The translations under genes and the position numbers were made by a program. This document shows, one piece after another, positions 1 to 8,172 of a stretch of DNA of 64,000 nucleotides. How positions within the stretch are numbered: position 1 is the first letter of the stretch; every line of letters starts with the position of its first letter. This DNA is from JALSRK01 sp964461995. Its GTDB lineage: Bacteria > Acidobacteriota > Terriglobia > Bryobacterales > Bryobacteraceae. The DNA lies in NCBI GenBank assembly GCA_964461995.1, contig CAYWXL010000007.1:1-64000 (forward strand), read 5' to 3'. The notes under the pieces are model-generated. The model was not told where the DNA came from and ran no database searches. It worked only from the letters and a program-made list of their open reading frames with translations.

Positions 1-1337
1 TGCTGGAGAGCGTAGCCTCCGACGTGGTCGTCCACGCGCTCACGGGAACGCCGCTGATGAACCGCCCCCGCGACCTGTTCCCGCTGTTGCGCCTGGTGAA
101 CCACCCTCTGGGGCGGAGCTTCCTGAGCTTCGCCAAGCGCTACTGCGACGCCTATCGCAACGAGTACGGCTGGGTGACCGACGGCGCCTCGAACCTGGAC
201 GAGCTGGCCGTCCAGCTCCACGGCGTGATGCTGCGGCGGACCAAGGACGAGGTCTTGAACCTGCCGCCGAAACTGCGCCGGTGGCTGCCCGTCGAGGTGC
301 GCTCGCCGACCGGCCTCACTGAGGTTGCGCGCGTCGTCGGCATCCTGCTCGCCAACCAGCGCGGCGAGAGCTCGGCGGCCCGCCAGAAGGGCGACCGGGC
401 GCGGCTCATCGCCAACCTGACCCGCGCCCGCCAGCGCCTGGCCGTCGCCAAGGTGCCCAGCACGGTGGACTTCGTAGAAGGGGCGGTCGAGCAGGGAGAG
501 AAGGTCGTCGTCTTCTCCTGCTTCGACGAGCCCTTGCAAAAGCTGGCCGAAAAGTTCGGCGATCAGGCGGTGCTGCTCACCGGCGCCACCCCGTCGCGGA
601 AGCGCCAGCAGCTCGTCGACCGCTTCCAGCAGGAAGACGGCGTCCGCGTCTTCCTCGCCAACATCCTTGCCGGCGGAGTGGGGATCAACCTGACCGCCGC
701 CCGCCAGGTGGTCTTCAACGACCTCGACTGGGTGCCGGCCAACCACTGGCAGGCCGAGGACCGCGCTTACCGCATCGGCCAGACCCAGACGGTGAACGTC
801 ACCTACATGACCGCGCCGATGACCCTGGACGACTTCGTCAGTCGCACCTTACAAGCGAAAGCGGCCTTGATCGACGCGGTCGTTGAGGGCAAGGCCATGG
901 ATGCCGCCACGCGCGACGTGCTGGCGGAGCTCGAGGCGGCGCTGGCGAAGATCTCCCCGCGGCTGGCCGATCTGACCCCACGGGACCTGACGCCGGAGGA
1001 GGCGGCGCGCATCCTGCGGGAAGCGGCCGACGCCGCCGCTGCCGATACCGCCCACTCGGACGGCCCGGAGAAGGCTCGGGAGACGCCGGGGCTGGAAGAT
1101 GCCATCCGGCTGCTCGCCGACGTTCTCGCCGGCAGCCGGGTGCGGCGGTGGCGCGTGCCGAGCTCGTCCCGGCCGGGGGTGAGCTACCTGCTCGAATGCG
1201 ACTCGGCGGGCGACGTCACCTGCACCTGCCCGGGCTTCTACTATCGCGGACAGTGCTCGCACGCCCGCGCCCTGAAGGCCCGCCTCGCCAAGGGCCAGCC
1301 CCCGCCGAACGGCTATGAAGAGTACGAGGGCGATTAA
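1..1337 (+). CDS. SNF2-family DNA-dependent ATPase with C-terminal SWIM zinc finger (5' partial)
   Basis: The reading frame is open from base 3, so the gene begins outside the window and only the C-terminal ~445 residues are seen. It is the second half of a Swi2/Snf2 ATPase: HGVMLRRTKDEV is the usual stretch before the C-terminal helicase lobe, AGGVGINLT matches motif V and QAEDRAYRIGQ matches motif VI with its arginine finger. The last ~50 residues carry CTCP...CSH (CxCx(n)CxH), a SWIM zinc finger expected to bind DNA or protein. Such proteins remodel or translocate on DNA, possibly in repair or transcription restart; the substrate is unknown. The Walker A half is missing because of the window edge, not because of a defect. 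The next gene starts 200 bases downstream and looks unrelated. Confidence 0.9.
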   Translation, partial: LESVASDVVVHALTGTPLMNRPRDLFPLLRLVNHPLGRSFLSFAKRYCDAYRNEYGWVTDGASNLDELAVQLHGVMLRRTKDEVLNLPPKLRRWLPVEVRSPTGLTEVARVVGILLANQRGESSAARQKGDRARLIANLTRARQRLAVAKVPSTVDFVEGAVEQGEKVVVFSCFDEPLQKLAEKFGDQAVLLTGATPSRKRQQLVDRFQQEDGVRVFLANILAGGVGINLTAARQVVFNDLDWVPANHWQAEDRAYRIGQTQTVNVTYMTAPMTLDDFVSRTLQAKAALIDAVVEGKAMDAATRDVLAELEAALAKISPRLADLTPRDLTPEEAARILREAADAAAADTAHSDGPEKARETPGLEDAIRLLADVLAGSRVRRWRVPSSSRPGVSYLLECDSAGDVTCTCPGFYYRGQCSHARALKARLAKGQPPPNGYEEYEGD

Positions 1338-1521
1338 AACGGGGACAGTCACCTCTTTTCCCATACCCCGGTGCTGTGCCGGCCCAGCGCGGACAAATGG
1401 GGTGGTTGCTGCCGTGTTTCCGGCCGCCGGTCGCCGAGATTGCGCGGTTTGCGGGGCAATCGGGGTTTGAGTAGACTGTCACCGAATCAAGGGGGGAGCG
1501 TCTCCGCCCGGCAACCTGCGC

Positions 1522-1527
1522 TATAGT
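1522..1527 (+). promoter_or_regulatory. TATAGT -10-like box just upstream of the oxidoreductase start
   Basis: TATAGT (5 of 6 matches to the -10 consensus) ends 10 bases before the ATG at 1538. The predicted transcript would begin only about 4 bases before the start codon. A GAGG lies inside the same stretch, so this case is less clean than the other leaderless candidates in the window. Confidence 0.4.
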
Positions 1528-1537
1528 GAGGACCGTC

Positions 1538-2833
1538 ATGAAGGACCGGAGATCATTCTTGAAGTCGGGTGCCGCGGCGATGGCGGCCGGGGCGCTGAAT
1601 CTGAATCCGCGGGCCCTGGGAGCCAACGAGACGATCACCCTGGCGCTGATCGGCGGGCGCAACCAGGGCTGGCACGTGGCCCGGCGCATCGTCAAGCACG
1701 GCTCGCAGGTGAAGACCTTCTGCGACGTGGACGAGGCGATCATCGCCAAGCGGATGCCGGAGTTCGAAGAAGTTCAGGGGCGCAAGCCCCAGCCGGAGCG
1801 GGACTTCCGGCGGGTGCTCGAAGACAAGGACATCGACGCGGTGATCATCGGCGTGCCGGACCACTGGCACACGCACATCGCGCTGCTGGCCTGCCAGGCG
1901 GGCAAGGACGTCTACGTGGAGAAGCCCCTCTCGCAGCGGATCCGGGAAGGGCACCTGATCCGGGAAGCGGCGCGGAAGTACAAGCGCGTGATGCAGGTGG
2001 GCACGCAGCGCCGCAGCGGCCGGCACTTCCAGAGCGCGGCGGAGTACGTCGCTTCGGGCAAGTTGGGTAAGGTGTGTCTGATCAAGGCCTGGATGTGCCA
2101 GGTGCGCAAGTCGATCGGGAATCCGCCGGACGAGGAGCCGCCGCCGACGGTGGACTACGACATGTGGCTGGGGCCGGCGCCGAAGCGGCCGTTCAACCGG
2201 AACCGGTTCCACTACAACTGGCGGTTCTTCTGGGACTACGGCAACAGCGAACTGGGCAACCAGGGCGTGCACATGCTGGACACCGCGATGATGGCGATCC
2301 AGAAGATGCGCGGCGCGAAGCCGGTGTTGCCCGAGCTGGTGGCGAGCAACGGAGGCATCTACTGGCTCGACGACGCCAAGGAGGTGCCGGACACGCAGGT
2401 GACGACATACGACTACGGCGAGTTCCTGCTGGTGTGGGAGCTGCGGAGCTTCGCGCGGCATCACCCGATCGACGGTACCGTGGCGGGAACGTCGTTCCAC
2501 GGGACCGACGGGACGCTGGTGGTGACCGACGAGGGCTGGAAGGTCTACGACAAAGACGGCAAAGTGGCGGCTTCGGAAAAGGCGGCCCCGGAGAACCTGG
2601 TGGAGCAGCACGGGATCAACTTCCTGGAGTGCATCAAGAGCCGGAAGCGGCCGCACGCCGACGTGGAGCTGGGGCGGCTGAGCACGACGCTGTGCCACCT
2701 GGGCAACATCTCGCAGTGGCTCGGGCGCAGCGTGAAATTCGATCCGAAGACCGAGACGTTCCCGGGCGATGAGGAGGCTACGCGCCACTTGACGAAAGAG
2801 TACCGGGCGAAGTATCCGCTGCCGCGGGTGTAG
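1538..2833 (+). CDS. Tat-exported Gfo/Idh/MocA family oxidoreductase
   Basis: A 431-residue NAD(P)-dependent oxidoreductase of the Gfo/Idh/MocA family, which acts on sugars, inositols or related polyols. The N-terminus MKDRRSFLKSG is a twin-arginine signal, followed by an alanine-rich hydrophobic stretch, so the folded, cofactor-loaded enzyme is expected outside the cytoplasm. The Rossmann loop GGRNQG lies near residue 40 and the family EKP motif (YVEKPLS) near residue 127. I chose the ATG at 1538 over the in-frame GTG at 1526 because it puts the RR motif at the usual distance from the N-terminus and because the GTG overlaps the TATAGT box. The substrate cannot be read from sequence. Confidence 0.9.
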   Translation: MKDRRSFLKSGAAAMAAGALNLNPRALGANETITLALIGGRNQGWHVARRIVKHGSQVKTFCDVDEAIIAKRMPEFEEVQGRKPQPERDFRRVLEDKDIDAVIIGVPDHWHTHIALLACQAGKDVYVEKPLSQRIREGHLIREAARKYKRVMQVGTQRRSGRHFQSAAEYVASGKLGKVCLIKAWMCQVRKSIGNPPDEEPPPTVDYDMWLGPAPKRPFNRNRFHYNWRFFWDYGNSELGNQGVHMLDTAMMAIQKMRGAKPVLPELVASNGGIYWLDDAKEVPDTQVTTYDYGEFLLVWELRSFARHHPIDGTVAGTSFHGTDGTLVVTDEGWKVYDKDGKVAASEKAAPENLVEQHGINFLECIKSRKRPHADVELGRLSTTLCHLGNISQWLGRSVKFDPKTETFPGDEEATRHLTKEYRAKYPLPRV

Positions 2834-2863
2834 CCGGGCGGGCGTGAGCGGTCCAGTTCGGGT

Positions 2864-2872
2864 TGCGATACT
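2864..2872 (+). promoter_or_regulatory. Extended -10 box (TGCGATACT) for galT, leaderless type
   Basis: TG-C-GATACT ends 8 bases before the ATG at 2881, and no Shine-Dalgarno is visible between them. The in-frame TTG at 2863 lies within this box, which argues against it as the start. Confidence 0.45.
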
Positions 2873-2880
2873 GGATTGTC

Positions 2881-3921
2881 ATGCTCGATCTGAGGGAACA
2901 TCCGCACCGGCGTCTGAACCTGCTGACCGGCGAGTGGGTGCTGGTTTCGCCCCACCGGACGAAGCGGCCTTGGCAGGGGCAGGTGGAGAAGCCCCCCGAG
3001 GAGAAGCTACCGGCCTATGATCCAGACTGCTATCTGTGTCCCGGCAACGCCCGCGCCGGGGGCAAGAGGAACCCGCCGTACTCCGAAACGTTCGTCTTCG
3101 ACAATGATTTCGCGGCGCTGTTACCCGGGACGCCGCAGGCGAAGGTGAACCGGGCGGAGCTGTTGATTGCGGAGGGGGAGCCGGGCGTCTGCCGGGTGAT
3201 CTGCTTCTCGCCGCGGCACGACCTGACGCTGGCGCGGATGGACGTAGCAGCGATCCGCAAGGTGGTGGACGTGTGGGTGGAGCAGTTCCGGGAGCTGGGC
3301 GCGCGCGATTTCATCCGGTACGTGCAGATCTTCGAGAACCGCGGGGCGATGATGGGCTGCAGCAACCCGCACCCGCACTGCCAGGTGTGGGCGAACTCGT
3401 CGATTCCGAACGAGCCGGCGAAGGAGACGCGCAGCCAGCGCCGGTGGCTCGAGGAGAAGGGCTCGCTGCTGCTGGAGGACTATTTGAAGCTGGAGTTGGA
3501 GGCGGGCGAGCGGCTGGTGGTAGAGAACGAGCACTTCGTGGCGCTGGTTCCGTTCTGGGCGGTGTGGCCGTTCGAGACGATGATCCTGCCGCGGCGGCGG
3601 GTGGCGGGGATGGACGAGTTCACCGAGGAAGAGCGAACGGGGCTGGCGGACATCCTGAAGCGGATGACGACGCGGTACGACAACCTGTTCCAGGTCTCAT
3701 TCCCCTACTCGATGGGTTTCCACCAGCGTCCCACCGACGAGAGAGAGCACCGGGAGTGGTACTTCCACGCCCACTTCTATCCGCCGCTGCTGCGCTCGGC
3801 CACGGTGAAGAAGTTCATGGTGGGCTACGAGTTCCTCGCCTACCCGCAGCGGGATATCACGCCGGAGTCGGCGGCGGCGCGGTTGCGGGAGCTGCCGGAG
3901 CGGCACTACAGGGAGGGTTGA
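2881..3921 (+). CDS. galT: Galactose-1-phosphate uridylyltransferase
   Basis: This 346-residue protein transfers UMP from UDP-glucose to galactose 1-phosphate, the second Leloir-pathway step, in the cytosol. The active-site motif NPHPHCQVW is present near residues 161-169 (HPH supplies the nucleophilic histidine), and CYLC near residue 50 fits the N-terminal zinc ligands of type I GalT. Length matches the family (about 340-350). The start is set at ATG 2881 (MLDLREHPHRRLN), just after an extended -10 box; the longer in-frame TTG start at 2863 would add six residues. It is not next to the other galactose genes: galK and a sodium/sugar symporter are at 46050-49037, and no galE was seen. Confidence 0.95.
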   Translation: MLDLREHPHRRLNLLTGEWVLVSPHRTKRPWQGQVEKPPEEKLPAYDPDCYLCPGNARAGGKRNPPYSETFVFDNDFAALLPGTPQAKVNRAELLIAEGEPGVCRVICFSPRHDLTLARMDVAAIRKVVDVWVEQFRELGARDFIRYVQIFENRGAMMGCSNPHPHCQVWANSSIPNEPAKETRSQRRWLEEKGSLLLEDYLKLELEAGERLVVENEHFVALVPFWAVWPFETMILPRRRVAGMDEFTEEERTGLADILKRMTTRYDNLFQVSFPYSMGFHQRPTDEREHREWYFHAHFYPPLLRSATVKKFMVGYEFLAYPQRDITPESAAARLRELPERHYREG

Positions 3922-3957
3922 AGTGGGGCGCGGGAAATGCGGCGGGTGAGTTCCGCC

Positions 3958-4167
3958 GCGGTGATCGATGGCGCGGAGGCCTTGGCGGCCCCGGGTGCGC
4001 CTACCGGCTCAANNNNNNNNNNNNNNNNNNNNNNNNNNNNNNNNNNNNNNNNNNNNNNNNNNNNNNNNNNNNNNNNNNNNNNNNNNNNNNNNNNNNNNNN
4101 NNNNNNNNNNNNGCGGTGATCGATGGCGCGGAGGCCTTGGCGGCCCCGGGTGCGCCTACCGGCTCAA
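3958..4167. repeat. Identical 55-base copies flanking an N gap (assembly overlap)
   Basis: Bases 3958-4012 and 4113-4167 are the same 55 bases. The left copy ends exactly at the first N and the right copy begins exactly after the last N. This is what two contigs overlapping by one 55-base k-mer look like after scaffolding with a default gap, so the real sequence may have a single copy and no gap. Alternatively it is the edge of a genuine tandem repeat that the assembler could not cross. Confidence 0.9.
4013..4112. other. Scaffold gap of 100 N
   Basis: Exactly 100 undetermined bases, a placeholder length. It lies between galT and the minus-strand gene at 4478, in sequence with no convincing coding potential on either side. 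Confidence 0.98.
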
Positions 4168-4477
4168 ACGCCGCCGGCGGAGCAAGGCGAGATCGATCAG
4201 GCCCACGCCTACCAGAGCGTGAGTAATGCCACAACCTCCGAGATCCGGTTCACCTTGAGTTCTCCTCCTCCGATGTTTGTGAGTCCCTTCGCGCCGCGGC
4301 GAAGGCCCAGTCAAGCTGTGGTGATCACTGACCGTACTTCTCCGTCACGATTACCACGGATTCCGGCGCGGGAAAATCGAAAGAGTTCGTGTTTTCACGA
4401 AATTTGGTTCCATTCCGAGTGGTGAACGTATGGCGCCGACAAGGGGCGTGGGCGAGCCCGAAAGGCGGCGGACGGGA
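4168..4477. other. Intergenic region, no gene recognised
   Basis: About 310 bases with lower GC than the neighbours and no credible reading frame. Two hairpins are visible: CCTTCGC (4286-4292) with GCGAAGG (4299-4305), and TTCGTG (4386-4391) with CACGAA (4396-4401). The second lies downstream of the minus-strand gene ending at 4478 and is followed on that strand by a T-rich stretch, so it could be a weak terminator. Confidence 0.5.
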
Positions 4478-5182
4478 TCAGTCCTCCAGGTCCCCGGGCG
4501 GGAAGCGTTTCTTGGGGCGGGCCTTCAGGGCCTGGTCGCGAAGCTCGGCGAGCAAGGTGTCGTAGATTTCGATGAACCTGCCGGCGCCGGCGTCGGCTTC
4601 GAGCATGTAGCTGCGCGCCAAGCGGACCCGTTCGCGGATGTAGGGTCCGGCGAGGCCGCGGTAGTGGTGGAACCAGTCGTCGGGAACCGCGTCGTCGAAC
4701 TTCCAGCGGGCGTAGTCGCGGAGCACGAGCCATTTGACGCGGCTGGCTACGGCGGCCTGGCGCAGGGCCTCGGCCATTCCGGGCTGGTAGCCCTGGATAA
4801 GGGCCTGCCGGGAGGTCTCGTCCGAGCGGGCGAGGGCATCGAGCAGGAGTTCGAGGGTGACTTGCGAAAGGATCATGCGGCGGACGGCGTGGCGCTCGTG
4901 CTCTTCGGCGGAGGCGGCGAGGGCGGCCATCTCCTCGAGATGGCGGCGGACGTGCTCGCGCAAGGGCTCGGGAACGGCGTCGGGGCGAAGGGCGGCGCCC
5001 GCGAAGCGGCGGTCGGGGTGCTTGCGGATGCCTTCTTCCCAACGCTTCCACGCTTGCCGAATCGTCATCGTGGGATTTTTCGGCCGGATCTCGTGGCGCC
5101 ACCGGCGCAGCTCGCGCACTACGTAGGCGGCGGCTGCAAGGATCAGAGCGTAGAGAATGTGCTCGAGTTCGATACCGACCAC
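4478..5182 (-). CDS. Membrane-anchored helical protein of unknown function
   Basis: I do not recognise a family. From the GTG at 5182 the product is 234 residues: a single hydrophobic segment (ILYALILAAAAYVV, residues about 8-21) followed by a charged, largely alpha-helical region rich in Arg, Glu and Ala, ending in GDLED. This suggests an inner-membrane-anchored cytoplasmic helical domain. The frame stays open upstream to 5347, but that would run 95 bases into the oppositely oriented acyl-CoA synthetase gene, and the extra residues look non-coding. A GGGAG precedes the GTG at short spacing. It is divergent from the synthetase gene with about 70 bases between starts. Confidence 0.65.
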   Translation of the reverse strand: MVGIELEHILYALILAAAAYVVRELRRWRHEIRPKNPTMTIRQAWKRWEEGIRKHPDRRFAGAALRPDAVPEPLREHVRRHLEEMAALAASAEEHERHAVRRMILSQVTLELLLDALARSDETSRQALIQGYQPGMAEALRQAAVASRVKWLVLRDYARWKFDDAVPDDWFHHYRGLAGPYIRERVRLARSYMLEADAGAGRFIEIYDTLLAELRDQALKARPKKRFPPGDLED

Positions 5183-5252
5183 GGACTCCCAGGATAGACG
5201 ATGCCTTGCGTACAATGGCCGTTTATACGGGCGGTTTCGAGGAAGGTGTGAA

Positions 5253-6845
5253 ATGCGGACGCCGTTGACGCCGCTGCGGTGCCTGCAGCGGGCTCTGGAT
5301 TTGTTTGCGGATAACGTGGGAGTGGTCTGCAGGGAGAAGAAATTCACTTACGGGGAATTCGGCGAGCGGTGCCGGCGGCTGGCAGGAGCTTTGCGGGAAC
5401 GCGGGATCCGGCCGGGCGACCGGGTGGCATTTGTGAGTTTAAACACACACATGTTGCTCGAGGGCTACTTTGGCGTGCCGTTGGCCGGAGCGATCTTCCA
5501 GCCTCTAAACGTGCGGCTGACACCTGCGGAGCTGGCAGGGATTCTGAACGATTCCGGAGCGCGCCTGCTGTTCTTCGAGCCGGACTTCGCGCCGCTGGTC
5601 GAGGCGCTGAAGGGCCAGTGCCCGGCCTTGGAAGCGCTGGTGTCGCTCTCCGAGACGCCCCAGGGTCCAGCGGAGACGGCGTACGAGGAGATCGTCGGCT
5701 CGGCGGCCCCGGCCCCGATGGAGCTGGACGCGGTGGACGAGGACGGCATTGCAGAGCTGTTCTACACGAGCGGCTCGACGGGAAAGCCGAAGGGCGTGAT
5801 GCTGAGCCACCGCACGCTATACCTGCACCAGTTGGCGCTGTACACGGTCTACCAGCAGGTTGAGACGATGGTGAACCTGCACACGATCCCACTGTTTCAC
5901 GCCAACGGCTGGGGGCACCCGCACGCTTCGACCTATTTCGGGGTGAAGCAGGTGATGGTGCGGAAGTTCGATCCGCCAGAGGTGCTGCGGCTGATCGAGG
6001 AGTACCGGGCGACGGATATGTACCTGGTACCGGTGATGGCGAACATGCTGCTGCAGTGCCCTGAGTTGGGCACGCGGGACGTCTCGAGCCTGCGGCGGAT
6101 CATGATCGGCGGAGCGCCGTCGTCGCCGGCGCTGATCGAGCGGATGGAGAAGGCGTTCGGCTGCGGCGTCTACAGCGGCTACGGGTTGACGGAGACCTGC
6201 CCGATCCTGGCGGCCGCGATTCCGAAGCCGGGGCTTCGTTTCGCCTCCGATGAAGAGAGATACCGGAAGCAGGCCATGACGGGTTGGCCGCTGATCGGCA
6301 ACCAGGTGCGCGTGGTGGACAGCGACGGGAAGGCGGTCCCGCGGGACGGAAAGACGATCGGCGAAATCGTAGTGCACGGCGACCACGTGATGGAGGGCTA
6401 CTGGAACGCCCCGGAGGCGACGGCCGAGGTGATGCGGGACGGGTGGCTGCACACCGGCGACATGGCGGTCTGGGACGAAGACGGGTATATCCAGATCGTC
6501 GATCGCAAGAAAGAGATCATCATCAGCGGCGGCGAAAACATCTCGTCGGTGGAGATCGAGAACGCCATCTATGGCCATTCGAAGGTGCTGGAAGTAGCGG
6601 TGGTGGCGGCTCCGGACGAGAAGTGGGGCGAGACGCCGGCGGCGATCATCGTGCCGAAGCCAGGCGAAACGGTGACGGAGGAGGAAATCCGGGCGCATCT
6701 CGAGGGGAAGCTGGCGCGGTTCAAGATGCCGAAGATCATCGAGTTCCGCGTGGAGCCGCTGCCGCGGACGGGCACCGGGAAGGTGAAGAAGCTCGAGCTG
6801 AAGCGGCGGTTCTGGGAGGGGCGCGAGAGGGGCGTGCAGGGCTGA
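5253..6845 (+). CDS. Acyl-CoA synthetase (AMP-forming), medium/long-chain fatty acid type
   Basis: This 530-residue ANL-superfamily enzyme activates a carboxylic acid to acyl-AMP and then to the CoA thioester. The phosphate-binding loop YTSGSTGKPKGVMLSH lies near residues 168-183, YGLTET is motif A5, HTGDMAVWDEDGY is motif A7/A8 and PRTGTGKVKK carries the catalytic C-terminal lysine. Overall it resembles the FadD/AlkK-like ligases, but the chain-length preference cannot be read. ATG 5253 is chosen because GAGGAAGG sits 6 bases upstream; the frame is open further upstream but overlaps the divergent gene. TACAAT at about 5211-5216 could be its -10 box, giving a roughly 30-base leader. Confidence 0.92.
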   Translation: MRTPLTPLRCLQRALDLFADNVGVVCREKKFTYGEFGERCRRLAGALRERGIRPGDRVAFVSLNTHMLLEGYFGVPLAGAIFQPLNVRLTPAELAGILNDSGARLLFFEPDFAPLVEALKGQCPALEALVSLSETPQGPAETAYEEIVGSAAPAPMELDAVDEDGIAELFYTSGSTGKPKGVMLSHRTLYLHQLALYTVYQQVETMVNLHTIPLFHANGWGHPHASTYFGVKQVMVRKFDPPEVLRLIEEYRATDMYLVPVMANMLLQCPELGTRDVSSLRRIMIGGAPSSPALIERMEKAFGCGVYSGYGLTETCPILAAAIPKPGLRFASDEERYRKQAMTGWPLIGNQVRVVDSDGKAVPRDGKTIGEIVVHGDHVMEGYWNAPEATAEVMRDGWLHTGDMAVWDEDGYIQIVDRKKEIIISGGENISSVEIENAIYGHSKVLEVAVVAAPDEKWGETPAAIIVPKPGETVTEEEIRAHLEGKLARFKMPKIIEFRVEPLPRTGTGKVKKLELKRRFWEGRERGVQG

Positions 6846-6911
6846 GGCCGGCGAGGCGGTTCGGCCTCTGCGGCCAGCGGCCGGATACAGTTGAGGAAAG
6901 GAGGCCGAAAG

Positions 6912-8168
6912 ATGAACCGACGGCGATTCTTGACCGGGACGGCGGCCGGCCTGGCGGCCGGAGCGGTGGCTAGCTGCTCCCGGCCCGACGCGGAAGCCGG
7001 GGAGACGGCGGGCGCAGCCCCATCGATGGAAGAGCTGGCACGCGCGGCGGCCGAGCCGGTGGTGGACTTCTCGGCCGTCGATTCGCCGGTGGTGATCGAC
7101 TCGATCCGCGTGTTGCGGCGGGAGCGCGAGTATTACGTGCACGTGCGCTCGCGTGACGGGGCCGAGGGCATCTCGGTGGCGAACTTCCACGCGCCCTACC
7201 TGTATCCGATCCTCCTCCAGCGGGTGGCGCCGTTCTTCATCGGTAAAGACGTCCGGCGGCTGGAGGAGCTCGAGTGGGAACTCTACCGCTGGCGGAGCAA
7301 TTACAAGCTGCAGGGGCTGGCTTTCTGGTGCCCGCACGCCTGGGTGGAGTTCGCCATCCTGGACATGTTCGGGCGGATCCTGAACAAATCCATCGCGGAG
7401 CTAATCGGGGGCGTGCGGCGGAAGCAGATCCCGTTCTATGTGGCCAGCGGGCGGCGGGACTCGACGCCGGAGGAGGAGGTCGAATACCTCGAGAAGCTGG
7501 TGGAGGAGACCGGGGCGCGGGCGGTGAAGTTCCGCGTGGGCGGCCGGATGAGCCGGAACGCGGATTCCCTGCCCGGCCGGACGGAGAAGCTGATCCCGCT
7601 GGCGCGGAAGAGGCTGGGCGACGCTATTGACATCCACGCCGATTCGAACAGCTCTTACGATCCGCCGCAGGCGATCCGCGTGGGGCGGATGCTGGAGGAG
7701 ATCGGCGCGGTGTTTTTCGAGGAGCCGTGCCGGTTCGACCATCTGGAAGAGACGAAAGCCGTGGCCGACGCGTTGGCGATACCGGTGGCCGGGGGCGAGC
7801 AAGAGTACAGCGAGTGGCGTTTCCGGTGGCAGATCCACCGGCGGTGCGTGGACATCGTGCAGCCGGATTTGCACTACTACGGGGGGATGATCCGCTCGAC
7901 GCGGGTGGCGCGGATGGCGGAGCTGGCGGGGATGCCTACGACGGTGCACATCTCGGGCGGGTTCGGTTTCGTTTACATGCTGCACTTTGCGGCGGCCGTG
8001 AAGGATCCCGGCCGGTATCAGGAGTACAAGCGCGGGGTGGAACGTTACGGTGAGTGGTTCGATCCGCCTCTTGGGTCCAAAGAGGGGGCCCTGACGGTCC
8101 CACAGGGTCCGGGCGTGGGGATCCGCGACATCGGCGCCGTGCTGGGCGGGGCGGTGGAGGTGGCCTGA
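6912..8168 (+). CDS. Exported mandelate racemase/muconate lactonizing (enolase-superfamily) protein
   Basis: A 418-residue enolase-superfamily enzyme, which abstracts a proton alpha to a carboxylate (acid-sugar dehydratase or epimerase chemistry). AVKFRVGGR carries the lysine strand, DIHADSN, FFEEPCRFD and GGEQEYSEW supply the three metal ligands (Asp, Glu, Glu), and VQPDLHYYGG and HISGGFG follow as in the family. The N-terminus MNRRRFLTG is a Tat signal, and VASC near residues 24-27 is a possible lipobox, so it may be an exported lipoprotein. The start has AAAGGAGG about 8 bases upstream. Export is unusual for this superfamily but fits the other Tat-tagged oxidoreductases here. Substrate unknown. 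Confidence 0.85.
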   Translation: MNRRRFLTGTAAGLAAGAVASCSRPDAEAGETAGAAPSMEELARAAAEPVVDFSAVDSPVVIDSIRVLRREREYYVHVRSRDGAEGISVANFHAPYLYPILLQRVAPFFIGKDVRRLEELEWELYRWRSNYKLQGLAFWCPHAWVEFAILDMFGRILNKSIAELIGGVRRKQIPFYVASGRRDSTPEEEVEYLEKLVEETGARAVKFRVGGRMSRNADSLPGRTEKLIPLARKRLGDAIDIHADSNSSYDPPQAIRVGRMLEEIGAVFFEEPCRFDHLEETKAVADALAIPVAGGEQEYSEWRFRWQIHRRCVDIVQPDLHYYGGMIRSTRVARMAELAGMPTTVHISGGFGFVYMLHFAAAVKDPGRYQEYKRGVERYGEWFDPPLGSKEGALTVPQGPGVGIRDIGAVLGGAVEVA

Positions 8169-8172
8169 CGGG

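Noticed and set aside
1553..2788. Long antisense frames over GC-rich genes (for example 1553-2788, 5817-7337, 40255-42060, all minus)
   Set aside because: They are His/Arg/Pro-rich mirror frames produced by high-GC codon use of the real genes, with no domain signatures.
4123..4425. Plus-strand frame running out of the first gap
   Set aside because: It begins in the duplicated contig-edge sequence, has no domain or start signal and lies in a region of changing composition; likely non-coding.
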